A stretch of 64,000 bases of DNA from CAZSBB01 sp964605235 (GTDB taxonomy: Bacteria > Planctomycetota > Phycisphaerae > Phycisphaerales > Phycisphaeraceae): positions 50,095 to 114,094 of the forward strand of contig CAZSBB010000018.1 in the NCBI GenBank assembly GCA_964605235.1. The letters run 5' to 3'. Under the pieces are notes generated by a model. The model did no database searches and was not told the origin of the DNA. It was given only the letters and a program-made list of their open reading frames with translations. A program made the position numbers and the translations under genes. Within the stretch, counting starts at the first letter, position 1. Every line of letters begins with the position of its first letter. Positions 45,084-54,630 of this stretch are shown here, piece by piece.

Positions 45084-45702
45084 GGCTGGGCGTTCGCGTG
45101 GGGGATGCTGAACCACCAAGTCACCAAGACACCAAGAGATCGCTGGGTTCTCCTGGTGTCTTGGTGTCTTGGTGTCTTGGTGGTGACCAATCAAGCAGCG
45201 CGACGAGAGCAAAAAGCCGGATACCACCCGGCAGATCGTCCGCCAGGCTCTGAATAACGGGACAGCCCTGAATAAGGGGTCAGGTCCAATGATTTGCGTC
45301 GTTCATCGGGTGCTTACGTGGCCGGCCGGGCGCTCGCGTGGGGGATGGTGAACCACCAAGTCACCAAGACACCAAGAGATTGCTGGGTTCTCTTGGTGTC
45401 TTGGTGTCTTGGTGTCTTGGTGGTGACTAATCAAGCTGCGCGACGAGAGTAAAAAGCCGGATACCACCCGGCAGACCGTCCGCTGGCCCCTGAATAAGGG
45501 GTCAGGTCCAATGATTTGCGTCGTTCATCGGGTGCTTGCGTGGCCAGCCGGGCGCTTGCGTGGGGGATGGTGAACCACCAAGTCACCAAGACACCAAGAG
45601 ATCGCAGGGTTCTCTTGGTGTCTTGGTGTCTTGGTGGTGACCAATCAAGCTGCGCGACGAGAGTAAAAAATACCGGATACCACCCGGCAGCTCGTCCGCT
45701 GG
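45084..45702. repeat. Three tandem copies of the CACCAAGACACCAAG palindromic element
   Basis: Copies at about 45084-45245, 45324-45486 and 45546-45702 each read GCGTGGGGGATG(G/C)TGAAC, a hairpin CACCAAGACACCAAGAGAT...TCTTGGTGTCTTGGTG, then GCGCGACGAGAG and GGATACCACCCGGCAG. Copies are joined by a second repeated segment (about 45260-45322 and 45487-45545: AATAAGGGGTCAGGTCCAAT, TTGCGTCGTTCATCGGGTGC). Further copies lie at 57.5 and 58.2 kb. The gene-free stretch 44887-45929 is otherwise empty, apart from an AT-rich segment just before the next gene. Confidence 0.88.
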
Positions 45703-45929
45703 AATGTGCCGCCAGGACCGCCAACGGTGTCCGGTTGAGGAAAGCCAAGGAGTCAGTCTCCCGGTGCTGACAGCGCTTGTTGCCGGGGTGACAGCGCGGA
45801 TGCACAGGAGCTGGCGGCGCGGCTGAGCCGGTGGAAGAATGTGCTTGGACCGGGGGGATATTTGTGATATTTATAGGCTTGAAACGTTATATTACAGGAA
45901 CCTCAAAGCCAGGTTTGTGGAGCAGTGCC

Positions 45930-46763
45930 GTGGATGCGAATCAATTCCGCTTGCGGTTCAGGGCGCCAGTCCGAGGTTTCACGCTCATCGAGCTGCTGGT
46001 TGTCATCTCCATCATCACGCTGCTGGTGGCGATCATGCTGCCGGCGCTGGCGTCGGCGCGGGCGCGGGCCCGGGCGATCCAATGTGCCGCCCAGCAGCGC
46101 CAGATTCATCTGGGTTTCACCGCGTATGCCGGGGACTTCGAGGAATGGCTGCCGCCGATCTATTCGGATCAGCCCAACGCCTTGTGGAATCTCACTTCCG
46201 CCGGGTTCGGCATGGCGGGGCAGGGCGGCTGGGCGCGCGAGTACCTCCGGACCAAAGCCGTGATCGTCTGCCCCAATACCGACCTTGCCCTGCTGGAGAA
46301 CACCGTCTACGCCCACTACACGCTCAAGCAGCCCAACTCCTACCTGAGCACCTACAAGTACGCCTCGGGCATCGGCCGACGCATCACCCATGCGACCCCC
46401 TACTTCTTCGGCTGGGTGCTGACCGGCGGCGTGGCGACTTCGCGGGCTTCGGCCGCCACCAGCGCCATCCGCACCCCCATGCCACGCCTGACCATGGGCG
46501 GAACCGAGGTGACCACGACCTACGGCAGCAACACACGCACGTTCTGGGTCGACCCCCCCAGCAAACAGCCCGTCGCCCTGGACCCCTGGGATCCCAACAA
46601 CTTCTTCGTCAACGGCCTGTACCCGTCCTACCTGCCCAACGACACCTATCGCAGCAACCATGCGGAACTCAAAGGTGAGAACGTGGTCTACGTCGACGGG
46701 CACGGCCAGTGGCGCGGCGCCGACGACGTCCAGTTGCGCATGGGCAGCAACATGTACTGGTGA
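45930..46763 (+). CDS. PulG-like prepilin protein (second carbohydrate-locus copy)
   Basis: 277 residues from GTG 45930 (VDANQFRLRFRAPVRG), which has GGAG seven bases upstream and yields a normal prepilin leader; longer starts would add an implausible 33 residues. The helix FTLIELLVVISIITLLVAIMLPALASA follows with Glu+5. The globular domain ends with a variant of the H-x-DG signature: SNHAELKGENVVYVDGHGQW, where 11 residues, not nine, separate His and Asp-Gly. It lies 175 bases before the DUF4838 gene on the same strand. Confidence 0.88.
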   Translation: MDANQFRLRFRAPVRGFTLIELLVVISIITLLVAIMLPALASARARARAIQCAAQQRQIHLGFTAYAGDFEEWLPPIYSDQPNALWNLTSAGFGMAGQGGWAREYLRTKAVIVCPNTDLALLENTVYAHYTLKQPNSYLSTYKYASGIGRRITHATPYFFGWVLTGGVATSRASAATSAIRTPMPRLTMGGTEVTTTYGSNTRTFWVDPPSKQPVALDPWDPNNFFVNGLYPSYLPNDTYRSNHAELKGENVVYVDGHGQWRGADDVQLRMGSNMYW

Positions 46764-46938
46764 TGCCGGCGCTGACCGCGCCACGGGAAATCCCCACGCC
46801 CCTGCCCGCACCTTTCGTGGCTCCCGGCGCTGCTCCCCAGCTCACACCGACGAACACGGGGAGGCGGCGGGGCATTTCCCCTGCAGCAGCGGTTGGCTTG
46901 ACTGATCACTGCGGGTCCTGCTGGAGCAAGGCAATCCG

Positions 46939-49392
46939 ATGGTCCGAACGACGATCTATGGGCTGGTGCTGGCGGTGTTGGGAACGGCATATGGATCGGC
47001 CGCGGGTTCGCCGCCGCTGGTGCTGGTCGAGCAGGGTCAGCCACGGGCGGTGCTGGTGGTGGAGGCGGACCAGCCCAAGGCGCAAGCCGCCGCCGAGGCG
47101 CTCCAGCGCTACCTGGAGCGGATGAGCGGAGCAGTGCTGCCGATCGTGCCCGAGCCGGCGGAGGGCGCTGCTCCGGTTGAAGCGGGCTGGGCGCGGGTGT
47201 TGGTCGGCCATACCCGTGCGGCGCAGCAGATGGAAGTGCAGATCCCGCACGGGTACGACACGACTGTGCGCGACGACTACGGCAATGAGGAAGGCTATCG
47301 CCTGCTGACGCGCGCGGGCGCGTTAATTGTCGCCGGCAACAACGACGGGCCGTACCAGGGAACGCTTTACGCCGCCTACGCGCTGCTGGAGCGTCTGGGC
47401 TGCCGTTTCTACTTTCCCGGCCGCTGGGGCGAGGTCGTGCCGCAGCAGGCGACCATTGCGGTCGCGCCGCTGGATGTCACGTCTCGTCCCGACTTTTCCG
47501 TGCGGCAGGTGTGGCTGTCGGGCTGGGTGCCGGTCTCCAAGTCGGAGGCCGCCGAGTATGCCCAATGGTGTGCGCAGGTGGGCTTGGGGGGCGACACGCT
47601 CTACCCCGTGGCGGGCGACGGTTTCCTGGCGATGCTCCTGCCGCCCGACGAGTTCGCCGCGGACCATCCCGAGTTCTACGCCCAGCGCACCGACGGCACC
47701 CGCCGGCTCCCCACCCAGCGCACCACCGGCGCCGTGCAGATCCGCAGCACGATGCTCTGCCTGTCCAATCCTCAGGTCCTCGAACAGAGCATTCGCAACA
47801 TCCGTGCCGCGCTCGCCGGCCAACGCACGCTGCGCAATGTCAGCGACTTGGGCGTGGGCATCAGTCCCCCCGATGGCGCGCCCTTCTGCTACTGCCCCGA
47901 CTGCGTGAAATTGAACCAGAACTTCTACTACCCGGCTTACGTACAGGAGCGCATGACCAGCGAGGAGTTCTTCGGGTTCGCCGCGCAACTGGCGCGGGCG
48001 TTCCCGGACAAGTTCATCGCCACCATGGCGTACTCCAACCGCGAGGTTCCGCCCCAGGGCATCGCCGATTTCCCCCGCAACATCGCGGTCAAGCACGCCA
48101 CCATCAGTTGCGACGTGCTGCACCCGCTGGACAGCCCGCTGTGGCGCCGGCAGCAGATGCGCTCGCTGCTGCAGCAGTGGCTGCGGTTGACGCCGCATGT
48201 GGTCGTGCGCGACTACATGCCGGGCATGTTGATGGGTCTGTACATTCCCGAACGCGACGTCGCCAACATGGCGGTGAACGTGCCGATCTACAAAGCGCTG
48301 GGCGTGCGCGGCATGGTGCGCGAAGGGCGGAAGGTCTTCATGCAGACCTGGATCAGCTACTACGTGACCGCCCGGCTGCTGTGGGACGCCCACGCCGACG
48401 TGGAAGCCATCAAACGCGACTTCTATCACACCTTTTTCGGCGCCGACGCCGGGCCGCATGTGCAAGCCTGGTGGGATGAGTACGAGCAGGTTCTGGGCGC
48501 GGAGCACACGCAGATTCATGAAGACTGGCTGCTGAGCCACCTCATTCGTCCCGCCCTGCTGCGGCGACTGGACGTGCATGTGCAGCGTGCCCGCGCCGCC
48601 GCCATGGACGACACGCAGCGGCAACGGCTGGGCGCCTTCCTGCTGATCGTCGAGCATCTGGACGCCTGCGCCCGGATGCTCGAAGCCGAACGCGAGCTGC
48701 GCTACGCCGACGCCGCCGAAGCCGCCCAAGCCATGTTCGAAGCCCGGCGGAAGCTGATCGACATCGACTCGTTCTTCATCAGCATCCATCCCCGCCGCGA
48801 CAACCATCCGGAAATGATCGGCGGCCGCCTGGCCAAATTTCAGGAACTGACCGCCATGACCGACGGCAGGCAGGGCGCCATGCTCGCGCCGTTGCCGCTG
48901 GAGATGCGCTTCGCCCGCGATCCGCACAACCAGGGCGTCCTCATGGAGTGGTACGCTCCCGACCACCCCGATGGCGACTGGCAGACCCGCAACACTTACG
49001 AGTTGTGGGATCAGCAGGAGCCGCTGGAAGATCCGCAGGGGCACGACTACAACGGCCACGCCTGGTACCGCGGCGAGGTGAACCTGCCCGCCGCGGCGGC
49101 GACGCGGCCGGTGCGGTTGTGGTGCGGCGGCGCGATCAACGAAGCCTGGGTCTGGATCAACGGCCAGTATGCCGGGCACAAGCCCTTCAAGCTCTGGTGG
49201 GGACGCAATCAGGAAATCGATCTGGAAGTCACCCACCTGATTCGCCCCGGCCAGGTCAACACGATCGCCATCCGGGTCTGGAACGAAGCCGACGTCGGCG
49301 GGTTGTTCCGGCGCGGATTCTTCTGGTCGCCCAACGAAACGCCGGGATCGCCCGCCGCGCCGGCGCAGCCCGCGCCGGCCGCAGAACCCTGA
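46939..49392 (+). CDS. Secreted DUF4838-domain protein, glycoside hydrolase-like
   Basis: 817 residues. Signal peptide at 1-22 (TIYGLVLAVLGTAYGSAAG). Next is an alpha-glucuronidase-N-like domain (about 27-160, AEALQRYLERMSGAVLPIV, YGNEEGYRLL, QGTLYAAYALLERLGCRFYFPG), then the DUF4838 TIM-barrel-like domain (about 200-520, with ISPPDGAPFCYCPDCVKLN and a Trp-rich region). The C-terminal jelly-roll (about 655-800, WYRGEVNLPAAAA, AWVWINGQYAGHKPF) is GH2-like and probably binds sugar. It would act outside the cytoplasm on polysaccharide. Substrate and catalytic residues are not known for this family. Confidence 0.85.
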   Translation: MVRTTIYGLVLAVLGTAYGSAAGSPPLVLVEQGQPRAVLVVEADQPKAQAAAEALQRYLERMSGAVLPIVPEPAEGAAPVEAGWARVLVGHTRAAQQMEVQIPHGYDTTVRDDYGNEEGYRLLTRAGALIVAGNNDGPYQGTLYAAYALLERLGCRFYFPGRWGEVVPQQATIAVAPLDVTSRPDFSVRQVWLSGWVPVSKSEAAEYAQWCAQVGLGGDTLYPVAGDGFLAMLLPPDEFAADHPEFYAQRTDGTRRLPTQRTTGAVQIRSTMLCLSNPQVLEQSIRNIRAALAGQRTLRNVSDLGVGISPPDGAPFCYCPDCVKLNQNFYYPAYVQERMTSEEFFGFAAQLARAFPDKFIATMAYSNREVPPQGIADFPRNIAVKHATISCDVLHPLDSPLWRRQQMRSLLQQWLRLTPHVVVRDYMPGMLMGLYIPERDVANMAVNVPIYKALGVRGMVREGRKVFMQTWISYYVTARLLWDAHADVEAIKRDFYHTFFGADAGPHVQAWWDEYEQVLGAEHTQIHEDWLLSHLIRPALLRRLDVHVQRARAAAMDDTQRQRLGAFLLIVEHLDACARMLEAERELRYADAAEAAQAMFEARRKLIDIDSFFISIHPRRDNHPEMIGGRLAKFQELTAMTDGRQGAMLAPLPLEMRFARDPHNQGVLMEWYAPDHPDGDWQTRNTYELWDQQEPLEDPQGHDYNGHAWYRGEVNLPAAAATRPVRLWCGGAINEAWVWINGQYAGHKPFKLWWGRNQEIDLEVTHLIRPGQVNTIAIRVWNEADVGGLFRRGFFWSPNETPGSPAAPAQPAPAAEP

Positions 49393-49451
49393 GCTGAAGC
49401 GCCCACGCGCCGCACCGCTCGGTTGGTCCTCGGACCCGCGCGCCCAGGCGC

Positions 49452-50177
49452 TCAGTCGGGGTAGGCGATGCTCACGGTGTCGAGTTCCACCCGCCCCTGG
49501 GGCAGATGCTCGGCGAGCACCGGGTAATCTTCGCCAGCGCGCTGTTGATGGGGGTCGCCCGTCAGCGGAGCCGCCGGGCGCACGTCCAGGGGAAAGAGCA
49601 CGAAGATGATGTCGCCGTTGACCCGGCGCAGCAGTTGGTCGATCGAGCCGGCGCCATAGAACCCTCGGCGATCATGCCGGGAACCCAGATTGGTCCACTG
49701 GCGTTGATCGGGAACGAGCGTGATGCTCTGCTGCGACCACTGCTCGGCGACATGCAACGGCTGGGCAGTGAGCACCTGATTGACCCAGTTGGGATGGGCG
49801 GGGTCGTCGGACACATTGCCCTGCGCCAGCAGCAGGAGTTGGGCGCCGCGTGGTTGCAGATCGCCGCGCAGGCGGACGGTCACGCAGGCGTTGGTCAGGT
49901 CGATGGGAAAGCCACCGTCGACGTAAGGGTTGGCGCCGCCGACCTGCTGGACCTGGGGCGTGAGGCCCGGTCCGGGACACAAGTGCAGGGCGAAGAGGAT
50001 GTGCAGATAGCCGGCGCCGGGCGGGGCGTGGTTGTAGTCGATCCACCAGGGGCTGTAGGAGATGGCGCAGCCGTCGCGCACTTCGATGGCGGCAGCGCCG
50101 GTGGCGGTTTTCCAGTTCCAGCCGATCCACCCGCCCGGGCCGTGGTCAAAGGTTTCGACATAGGGATGATGGCGCAT
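49452..50177 (-). CDS. Hypothetical protein, beta-rich, carbohydrate-locus associated
   Basis: 241 residues from ATG 50177 (MRHHPYVETFDHGPGGWIGW); the longer open frame upstream is antisense to the next gene and is rejected. The opening ETFDHGPGGWIGW and later VTVRLRGDLQPRGAQLLLLAQG suggest a concanavalin-like or carbohydrate-binding beta-sandwich. No signal peptide, no catalytic motif. It is divergent from the 987-residue GH42-like gene (starts 165 bases apart) and convergent with the DUF4838 gene. Confidence 0.72.
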   Translation of the reverse strand: MRHHPYVETFDHGPGGWIGWNWKTATGAAAIEVRDGCAISYSPWWIDYNHAPPGAGYLHILFALHLCPGPGLTPQVQQVGGANPYVDGGFPIDLTNACVTVRLRGDLQPRGAQLLLLAQGNVSDDPAHPNWVNQVLTAQPLHVAEQWSQQSITLVPDQRQWTNLGSRHDRRGFYGAGSIDQLLRRVNGDIIFVLFPLDVRPAAPLTGDPHQQRAGEDYPVLAEHLPQGRVELDTVSIAYPD

Positions 50178-50342
50178 GAGCGATTGCTTCCCGAGGGGAT
50201 GGAGATTTTCCGCCGCGGCGGCACACCCCGCCGCGGGGCTGACGTATTCTGAGGGAAAGTGGCGTGCGCGGCGCGCTGAAAATTGCCGCGCCGCCGGTTT
50301 TCGCCGCTGAGCACTCTCCCCCACCCTGGCTGGAGCGCGCGT

Positions 50343-53306
50343 ATGCAACGCAAGTCTGGACTGCTGGCCACCGGGTTGCTGTTGGTGCTGGTGCTGGGAA
50401 CGCTGCCGCTGGAGGCGGCCGGCGAGTTCGACGAACGCGCGGCGTCGCTGCCCAACGGCGATTTCCAGGCGGGCGTGGCGCACTGGGTCGCCACCGGCGC
50501 CATCACCCCTGTGCCCGCCGATGGAATCGTGCGCCTGACGCCGGGGGCGAGTCTGCAGCGTCAGGTGAAGGTGGAGCGCGGCGGCGTCGAGCATCAGGGC
50601 CGGCAATGCCTTGTCCGGGTCAAGGCGCGGCTGTCAGACGAAAGCGCCTGGCTGCGGCTGCGGATTCGCTGCGGGGCGGATTACCGCGATGCCGTGCTGC
50701 GCGTGGGCGAGGGTTGGGACACGCTCATCGCCATGCTGACCACGCCGCCGTTCCTGCCCGGCAGCGCGGATGTCCAGCTCAGCATCGAACTGAATGCCGG
50801 GGGCGACGGCTTTGTCGAAATCGACGAGGTGACCCTCAGCACCGCCGCACCCTATGGCGTCATGCTGCGCGCCACGGCGCTGACGCCCAAGCCCGTCCCG
50901 CTGGCGCTGCAGATCATCCGCACCCATCGCGACACCAACCACCGCGATCCGGTTCGGCATCAGTATTTCAGCCAGATTCCCCAGGTGAAGGCTGGCACGT
51001 GGCTGGATCTGCGGCGTTACCTGTTCGGCCATGGACAGGCGACCGTCAGCCTGCGCGTCGATGATGACGCAGCCAAAGGCTCGCCCGTGCGCCTGCGCCT
51101 GGAGATCGGCTTGCCCGCGCCGACCCCGCCGCCCCGCGCCGGCCGAAACCCGACAAGCGCGCTGCTCGATGGGCCCGCCGAGGACTTTAGCCTCGAAGAA
51201 CCCGCGCCCACACTGCCCCGGGTGATCTGGACCGGCGAAATGACCTGTGACCGCGGCGTGGCGACCCTGCTGCTGCCGGAAAATGGTGTGCCCCCCGAAC
51301 GCTTCACCCAACGCATTCAAACGGTCAGCGACAACATCGCCCAGCGGTTGGCGTGGGTCAATGCCGCTTACCCCAGCGACGGCCCGCTGCCCATCCGCAT
51401 CCCCGTGGCGGCGAACATTTCCGCGCTCGATGATTTGCTCAATCGCGCTGAACTGGAACAGGAAATGCAGTTGTTGCGCCGCATCGGCATCAGTGCCGCG
51501 CCCCGGGCGCTGGACTCGGCGCTGCAGGCGGCTTTCGATGCCGTGCGCCAACCCGACTTCGCCGGCCGAAACTTCGCCGACCGCTTCTATGCCCGGCTCA
51601 GTGACGAAGACCTGATCTCGCCCTACGAAGGCGATGCGCTGCGCCAACGGCTGGACGCCAAATACGCCCGGCTTGCCCAGTCCTTGCACGCCGCCGACGC
51701 CGCCCGCCATCTCGCCCTGGTGGAGCTGATGGACGAGCCGCCCAACTTCGCCGTCACCGCCCGGGACGCGCCCGCCTTTCGGCAGTACCTGCAGGAACTG
51801 GGCGTCACGCCGGAGCAGGTGGGCGCTGCGGACTGGGAGCAGGTGCAACCCTGGCGCGGTGGTTCTGCCGCTTTGCCGCCGCTGCCGGAGGACGCTCCGG
51901 ATGTGCCCGAAGCCGCGGATTTGACCGCCCCCGAGCGCACGCCCGCCCCGGACATTCAGCTTGAAGCCGCCCCGGCGCCCAGCGCCGCCGACGCCGCGCC
52001 GACGCTGGACCCCCAGGCGTTGACCAGCCGACGGCTGCAGTATTACACCCGCTGTTTTGCCGCCCGCCGCACTGCGGACATCTTCCGCACCGCCACGGAG
52101 GTGGTGCAGACGCATCTGCCCCAGGTGCGCACCAGCGTCAATTTCCGCGCCGGCATCCGCCGCGTGCTGTTGCCCGAAACCGCCGACTGGTTTGAACTGG
52201 GCCGCCGCCGCAGCGTCACCATGCTGTGGAACGAAGACTGGTTGAACACCTACGGCTGGCGGCACCATGGCATCGAATCGGTCGGCTACTACACCCAGCT
52301 CATGCGCGCCGCCGCCCGGCCCCATGACCTGCCGCACGGCTGTTTCGTCATCGTCATGGGCCATACGCTGGAGAAGGCGTACTCCGCCCTGGCGCACGGC
52401 GCCCGGCGGATCAGCTTCTGGCGTTACGGGCCGGCGTACGCCAACTACCTGCCGTATTCCTGGTCGCACAGCCCCGCCGCAGTGCGCGACATCGCCACCT
52501 TCACCCGCGATGTCGCTGCCCTGGAGCACCTGCTGGTTGAAGCCCAGCCGCACCCGCCCGCCATCGCCCTGCTGTACGCCAAAGCCGACGCGCTCTGGGG
52601 ACGCTCACAAGCGGAGAATCTGCTGGTGGGGTTCGCCCTGCTGCATGAACAGAAGCCCTGGGAAATCATCACCGAAACGCAGGTCGAGGAGGATGCCGCG
52701 CTGCAGCGCTACCGGATGGTTTACATCACGGACACCTCTGTGCGCCGCGCTGCGCAGACCGCCCTGGCGCAGTGGGTCCGCGCGGGGGGAGCAGTATGGT
52801 TGTCCGGCGAAGCCGCCACGCGCGATGAGTTCAACGAGCCTTGCCTGATCCTGCGCGACGCGCTGGCAGCGTCGGGCGCCCGGCATCACCTGGCGCAAGG
52901 CCGACCGGGCGAACGCTATGCCGCGCCGGTGCGCGAACAATTCAACCGTGAACGCGGCAAGGGACGCATCCAGTCCGGCTGGCCGGCGGCGGTGCGCCGG
53001 GAGATCACCGCCTTCGCTCCCGATGACCCCGCCACGCGTCCGGTGGCGGTCGATACGCCCGGCGTGGAAGCCCATCTCTATCGGCATGCCCACACCGACC
53101 TGGTGTTCCTGATCGACTACACCGGCGCCGGCGTCCCCCAGGATGTCAAGGTGACCCTGCGCTGGCGCCCGGACTTCGGGCAAGTCACTTCCTTACGACG
53201 CGGCCCGCTGACGCTGGACCACACCCCGGGCGCGCCACAACTCTCCCTGCTGCTGGACCGCACGGATGTGCTCATGATCCAACATGCGCCCACGGGTTCA
53301 CCATGA
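50343..53306 (+). CDS. Large secreted GH42-like/beta-galactosidase-type protein with N-terminal binding domain
   Basis: 987 residues from ATG 50343. Signal peptide at 1-23 (LLATGLLLVLVLGTLPLEAAG). A CBM4-like beta-sandwich (about 30-180, LPNGDFQAGVAHWVATG, CLVRVKARLSDESAWLRLRIRCG) precedes a barrel region where LVELMDEPPNFAV and TMLWNEDWLNTYGW could carry acidic catalytic residues. Next is a segment resembling the beta-galactosidase trimerisation domain (IALLYAKADALWGRS...YITDTSVRRAAQTALAQWVRAGGAVWLSGEA). The end is a beta domain. Order and length resemble GH42-type enzymes, but the assignment is tentative. Confidence 0.72.
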   Translation: MQRKSGLLATGLLLVLVLGTLPLEAAGEFDERAASLPNGDFQAGVAHWVATGAITPVPADGIVRLTPGASLQRQVKVERGGVEHQGRQCLVRVKARLSDESAWLRLRIRCGADYRDAVLRVGEGWDTLIAMLTTPPFLPGSADVQLSIELNAGGDGFVEIDEVTLSTAAPYGVMLRATALTPKPVPLALQIIRTHRDTNHRDPVRHQYFSQIPQVKAGTWLDLRRYLFGHGQATVSLRVDDDAAKGSPVRLRLEIGLPAPTPPPRAGRNPTSALLDGPAEDFSLEEPAPTLPRVIWTGEMTCDRGVATLLLPENGVPPERFTQRIQTVSDNIAQRLAWVNAAYPSDGPLPIRIPVAANISALDDLLNRAELEQEMQLLRRIGISAAPRALDSALQAAFDAVRQPDFAGRNFADRFYARLSDEDLISPYEGDALRQRLDAKYARLAQSLHAADAARHLALVELMDEPPNFAVTARDAPAFRQYLQELGVTPEQVGAADWEQVQPWRGGSAALPPLPEDAPDVPEAADLTAPERTPAPDIQLEAAPAPSAADAAPTLDPQALTSRRLQYYTRCFAARRTADIFRTATEVVQTHLPQVRTSVNFRAGIRRVLLPETADWFELGRRRSVTMLWNEDWLNTYGWRHHGIESVGYYTQLMRAAARPHDLPHGCFVIVMGHTLEKAYSALAHGARRISFWRYGPAYANYLPYSWSHSPAAVRDIATFTRDVAALEHLLVEAQPHPPAIALLYAKADALWGRSQAENLLVGFALLHEQKPWEIITETQVEEDAALQRYRMVYITDTSVRRAAQTALAQWVRAGGAVWLSGEAATRDEFNEPCLILRDALAASGARHHLAQGRPGERYAAPVREQFNRERGKGRIQSGWPAAVRREITAFAPDDPATRPVAVDTPGVEAHLYRHAHTDLVFLIDYTGAGVPQDVKVTLRWRPDFGQVTSLRRGPLTLDHTPGAPQLSLLLDRTDVLMIQHAPTGSP

Positions 53307-53310
53307 CGGC

Positions 53311-54294
53311 TCACACATCCGAAATGAGCTGGTCGTAGAACCCCACAAAGTTGTCCTTGTCAGCGCCGGCACGCCACTTCATCGCCCCCGACGGATGGCG
53401 ATTCATCTGGCCCGTCAGGTTGTAGGGAATCAACGGGCCCCATTCCATCTGCTGCCGCAGGGGGAGAATGTGTTCCTGAATCACCTTCAGGATCGGACGC
53501 AGCTTGAACTTGGGATTGCGCAGGAAACCCAGCAACAGTTCCATTCGGCAATTCCCCGCGCCCCGGCCTAAGCCGAAGATGGTCGCGTCCACCCGGTTGC
53601 AGCCGAGAATGATCGCTTCAATGGTGTTGGCGAACGCCAGCTCCAGGTTGTTGTGGGCGTGGATGCCGATGTCCTTGCCGGTGCCTTTCATCGCGCCGGC
53701 ATACTTGTTGTAGAGCAGGTCCACCTGCTCGCGGTAGAGATTGCCGAAGCTGTCGACGATCACCATGGTGCCGGCGGGGGTGCCGGCGATGGCTTGCAGC
53801 GCGGTGTCGATCTCGGCTTCCTGAGCGCTGGAAACCGCCATCAGGTTGGCGCACACCTCATAGCCCATGGCGTGGGCGTGATGGATCATGTCCACCGCTT
53901 CGGGAACCTGATGGACGTAGAACGCCACGCGGATCATGTCCAGGACGCTTTCGCTCCTGGGCTGAATCTGGGTTTTCCAGTCGCTCTTGCCGGCATCCGC
54001 CATGCAGACGAGCTTCAGGCCGGTGGTCTTGGCGTCGTGGTCGCCGACGATGCGGCGGATGTCTTCCTCGTGGCAATGCCGCCACGGGCCGAACTTGTCG
54101 GTGGGGAACAGGCGCGGCGAGTTCTTGTAGCCGATCTCCATGTAGTCGACGCCGGCTTCGACGCAGGCCTGATAGACCGCCCGCACGACGTCATCGGTGA
54201 AGTTGCTGTCGTTCATCAGGCCGCCGTCGCGGATGGTGCAGTCGAGCACCTTCAGTTCGGGGCGATAGGTGATCCAGGGAGCGGTCGTGGTCAT
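53311..54294 (-). CDS. HMGL-like aldolase (4-hydroxy-2-oxovalerate aldolase type)
   Basis: 327 residues, a DRE-TIM metallolyase. The N-terminal signature LDCTIRDGGLMND provides the metal-binding Asp and the RDG arginine. GIHAHNNLELAFANTIEAI carries the two metal-binding histidines. VDATIFGLGRGAGN is the family glycine motif. Such enzymes cleave or form 4-hydroxy-2-oxo acids with pyruvate in the cytosol. No aldehyde dehydrogenase partner lies next to it. Its end is almost touching the convergent GH42-like gene. Confidence 0.9.
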   Translation of the reverse strand: MTTTAPWITYRPELKVLDCTIRDGGLMNDSNFTDDVVRAVYQACVEAGVDYMEIGYKNSPRLFPTDKFGPWRHCHEEDIRRIVGDHDAKTTGLKLVCMADAGKSDWKTQIQPRSESVLDMIRVAFYVHQVPEAVDMIHHAHAMGYEVCANLMAVSSAQEAEIDTALQAIAGTPAGTMVIVDSFGNLYREQVDLLYNKYAGAMKGTGKDIGIHAHNNLELAFANTIEAIILGCNRVDATIFGLGRGAGNCRMELLLGFLRNPKFKLRPILKVIQEHILPLRQQMEWGPLIPYNLTGQMNRHPSGAMKWRAGADKDNFVGFYDQLISDV

Positions 54295-54418
54295 GCTGCC
54301 TCCGCGGGCGAAAGGTTGCCGGTGTTCGGACCCAAACAGGCGATTATCGCCGATCCAGGGAGAGGCGACAACTGCGGGGGCTGGTGTGCCGGGGCATGCG
54401 CATGTACCGGTGTGCTGG

Positions 54419-54507
54419 ACGAGCCGCGCGCGTCAGCAAGCGGTTGCTGCCTCAGCGTCAGGCCCTGCGGCTGCGCCGCAACCCCTCGCTCACGCGCGGG
54501 GCTCGTT
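54419..54507. repeat. Palindromic dispersed repeat, GCCCCGCGCG family, copy 1
   Basis: Arms 54419-54447 and 54479-54507 are inverted copies at about 23 of 29 positions; the right arm ends CGCTCACGCGCGGGGCTCGTT. A better-matched relative lies at 61474-61568, and both share the loop string CTGCGCCGCAACCCC. It occupies most of the 336-base gap between the aldolase and the sialidase; I see nothing else there. Confidence 0.8.
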
Positions 54508-54630
54508 GAATGCTGTACCTGCGCTTGCCGGGCTGGTGTGCGGTGATGCACGCAAGCGCGCGACCGCCCATCGGCGGCTGCGCCAAGCTAAAGTAATTCC
54601 AACACACGAGATCCCCCGGCGACTATCCGC

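Noticed and set aside
45084..45702. Possible CRISPR array
   Set aside because: Units are about 220-240 bases, the repeats are long hairpins and the intervals are themselves repeated; no short identical repeats with unique spacers and no cas genes.
54291..54551. Short open frames between aldolase and sialidase
   Set aside because: They translate a palindromic repeat.
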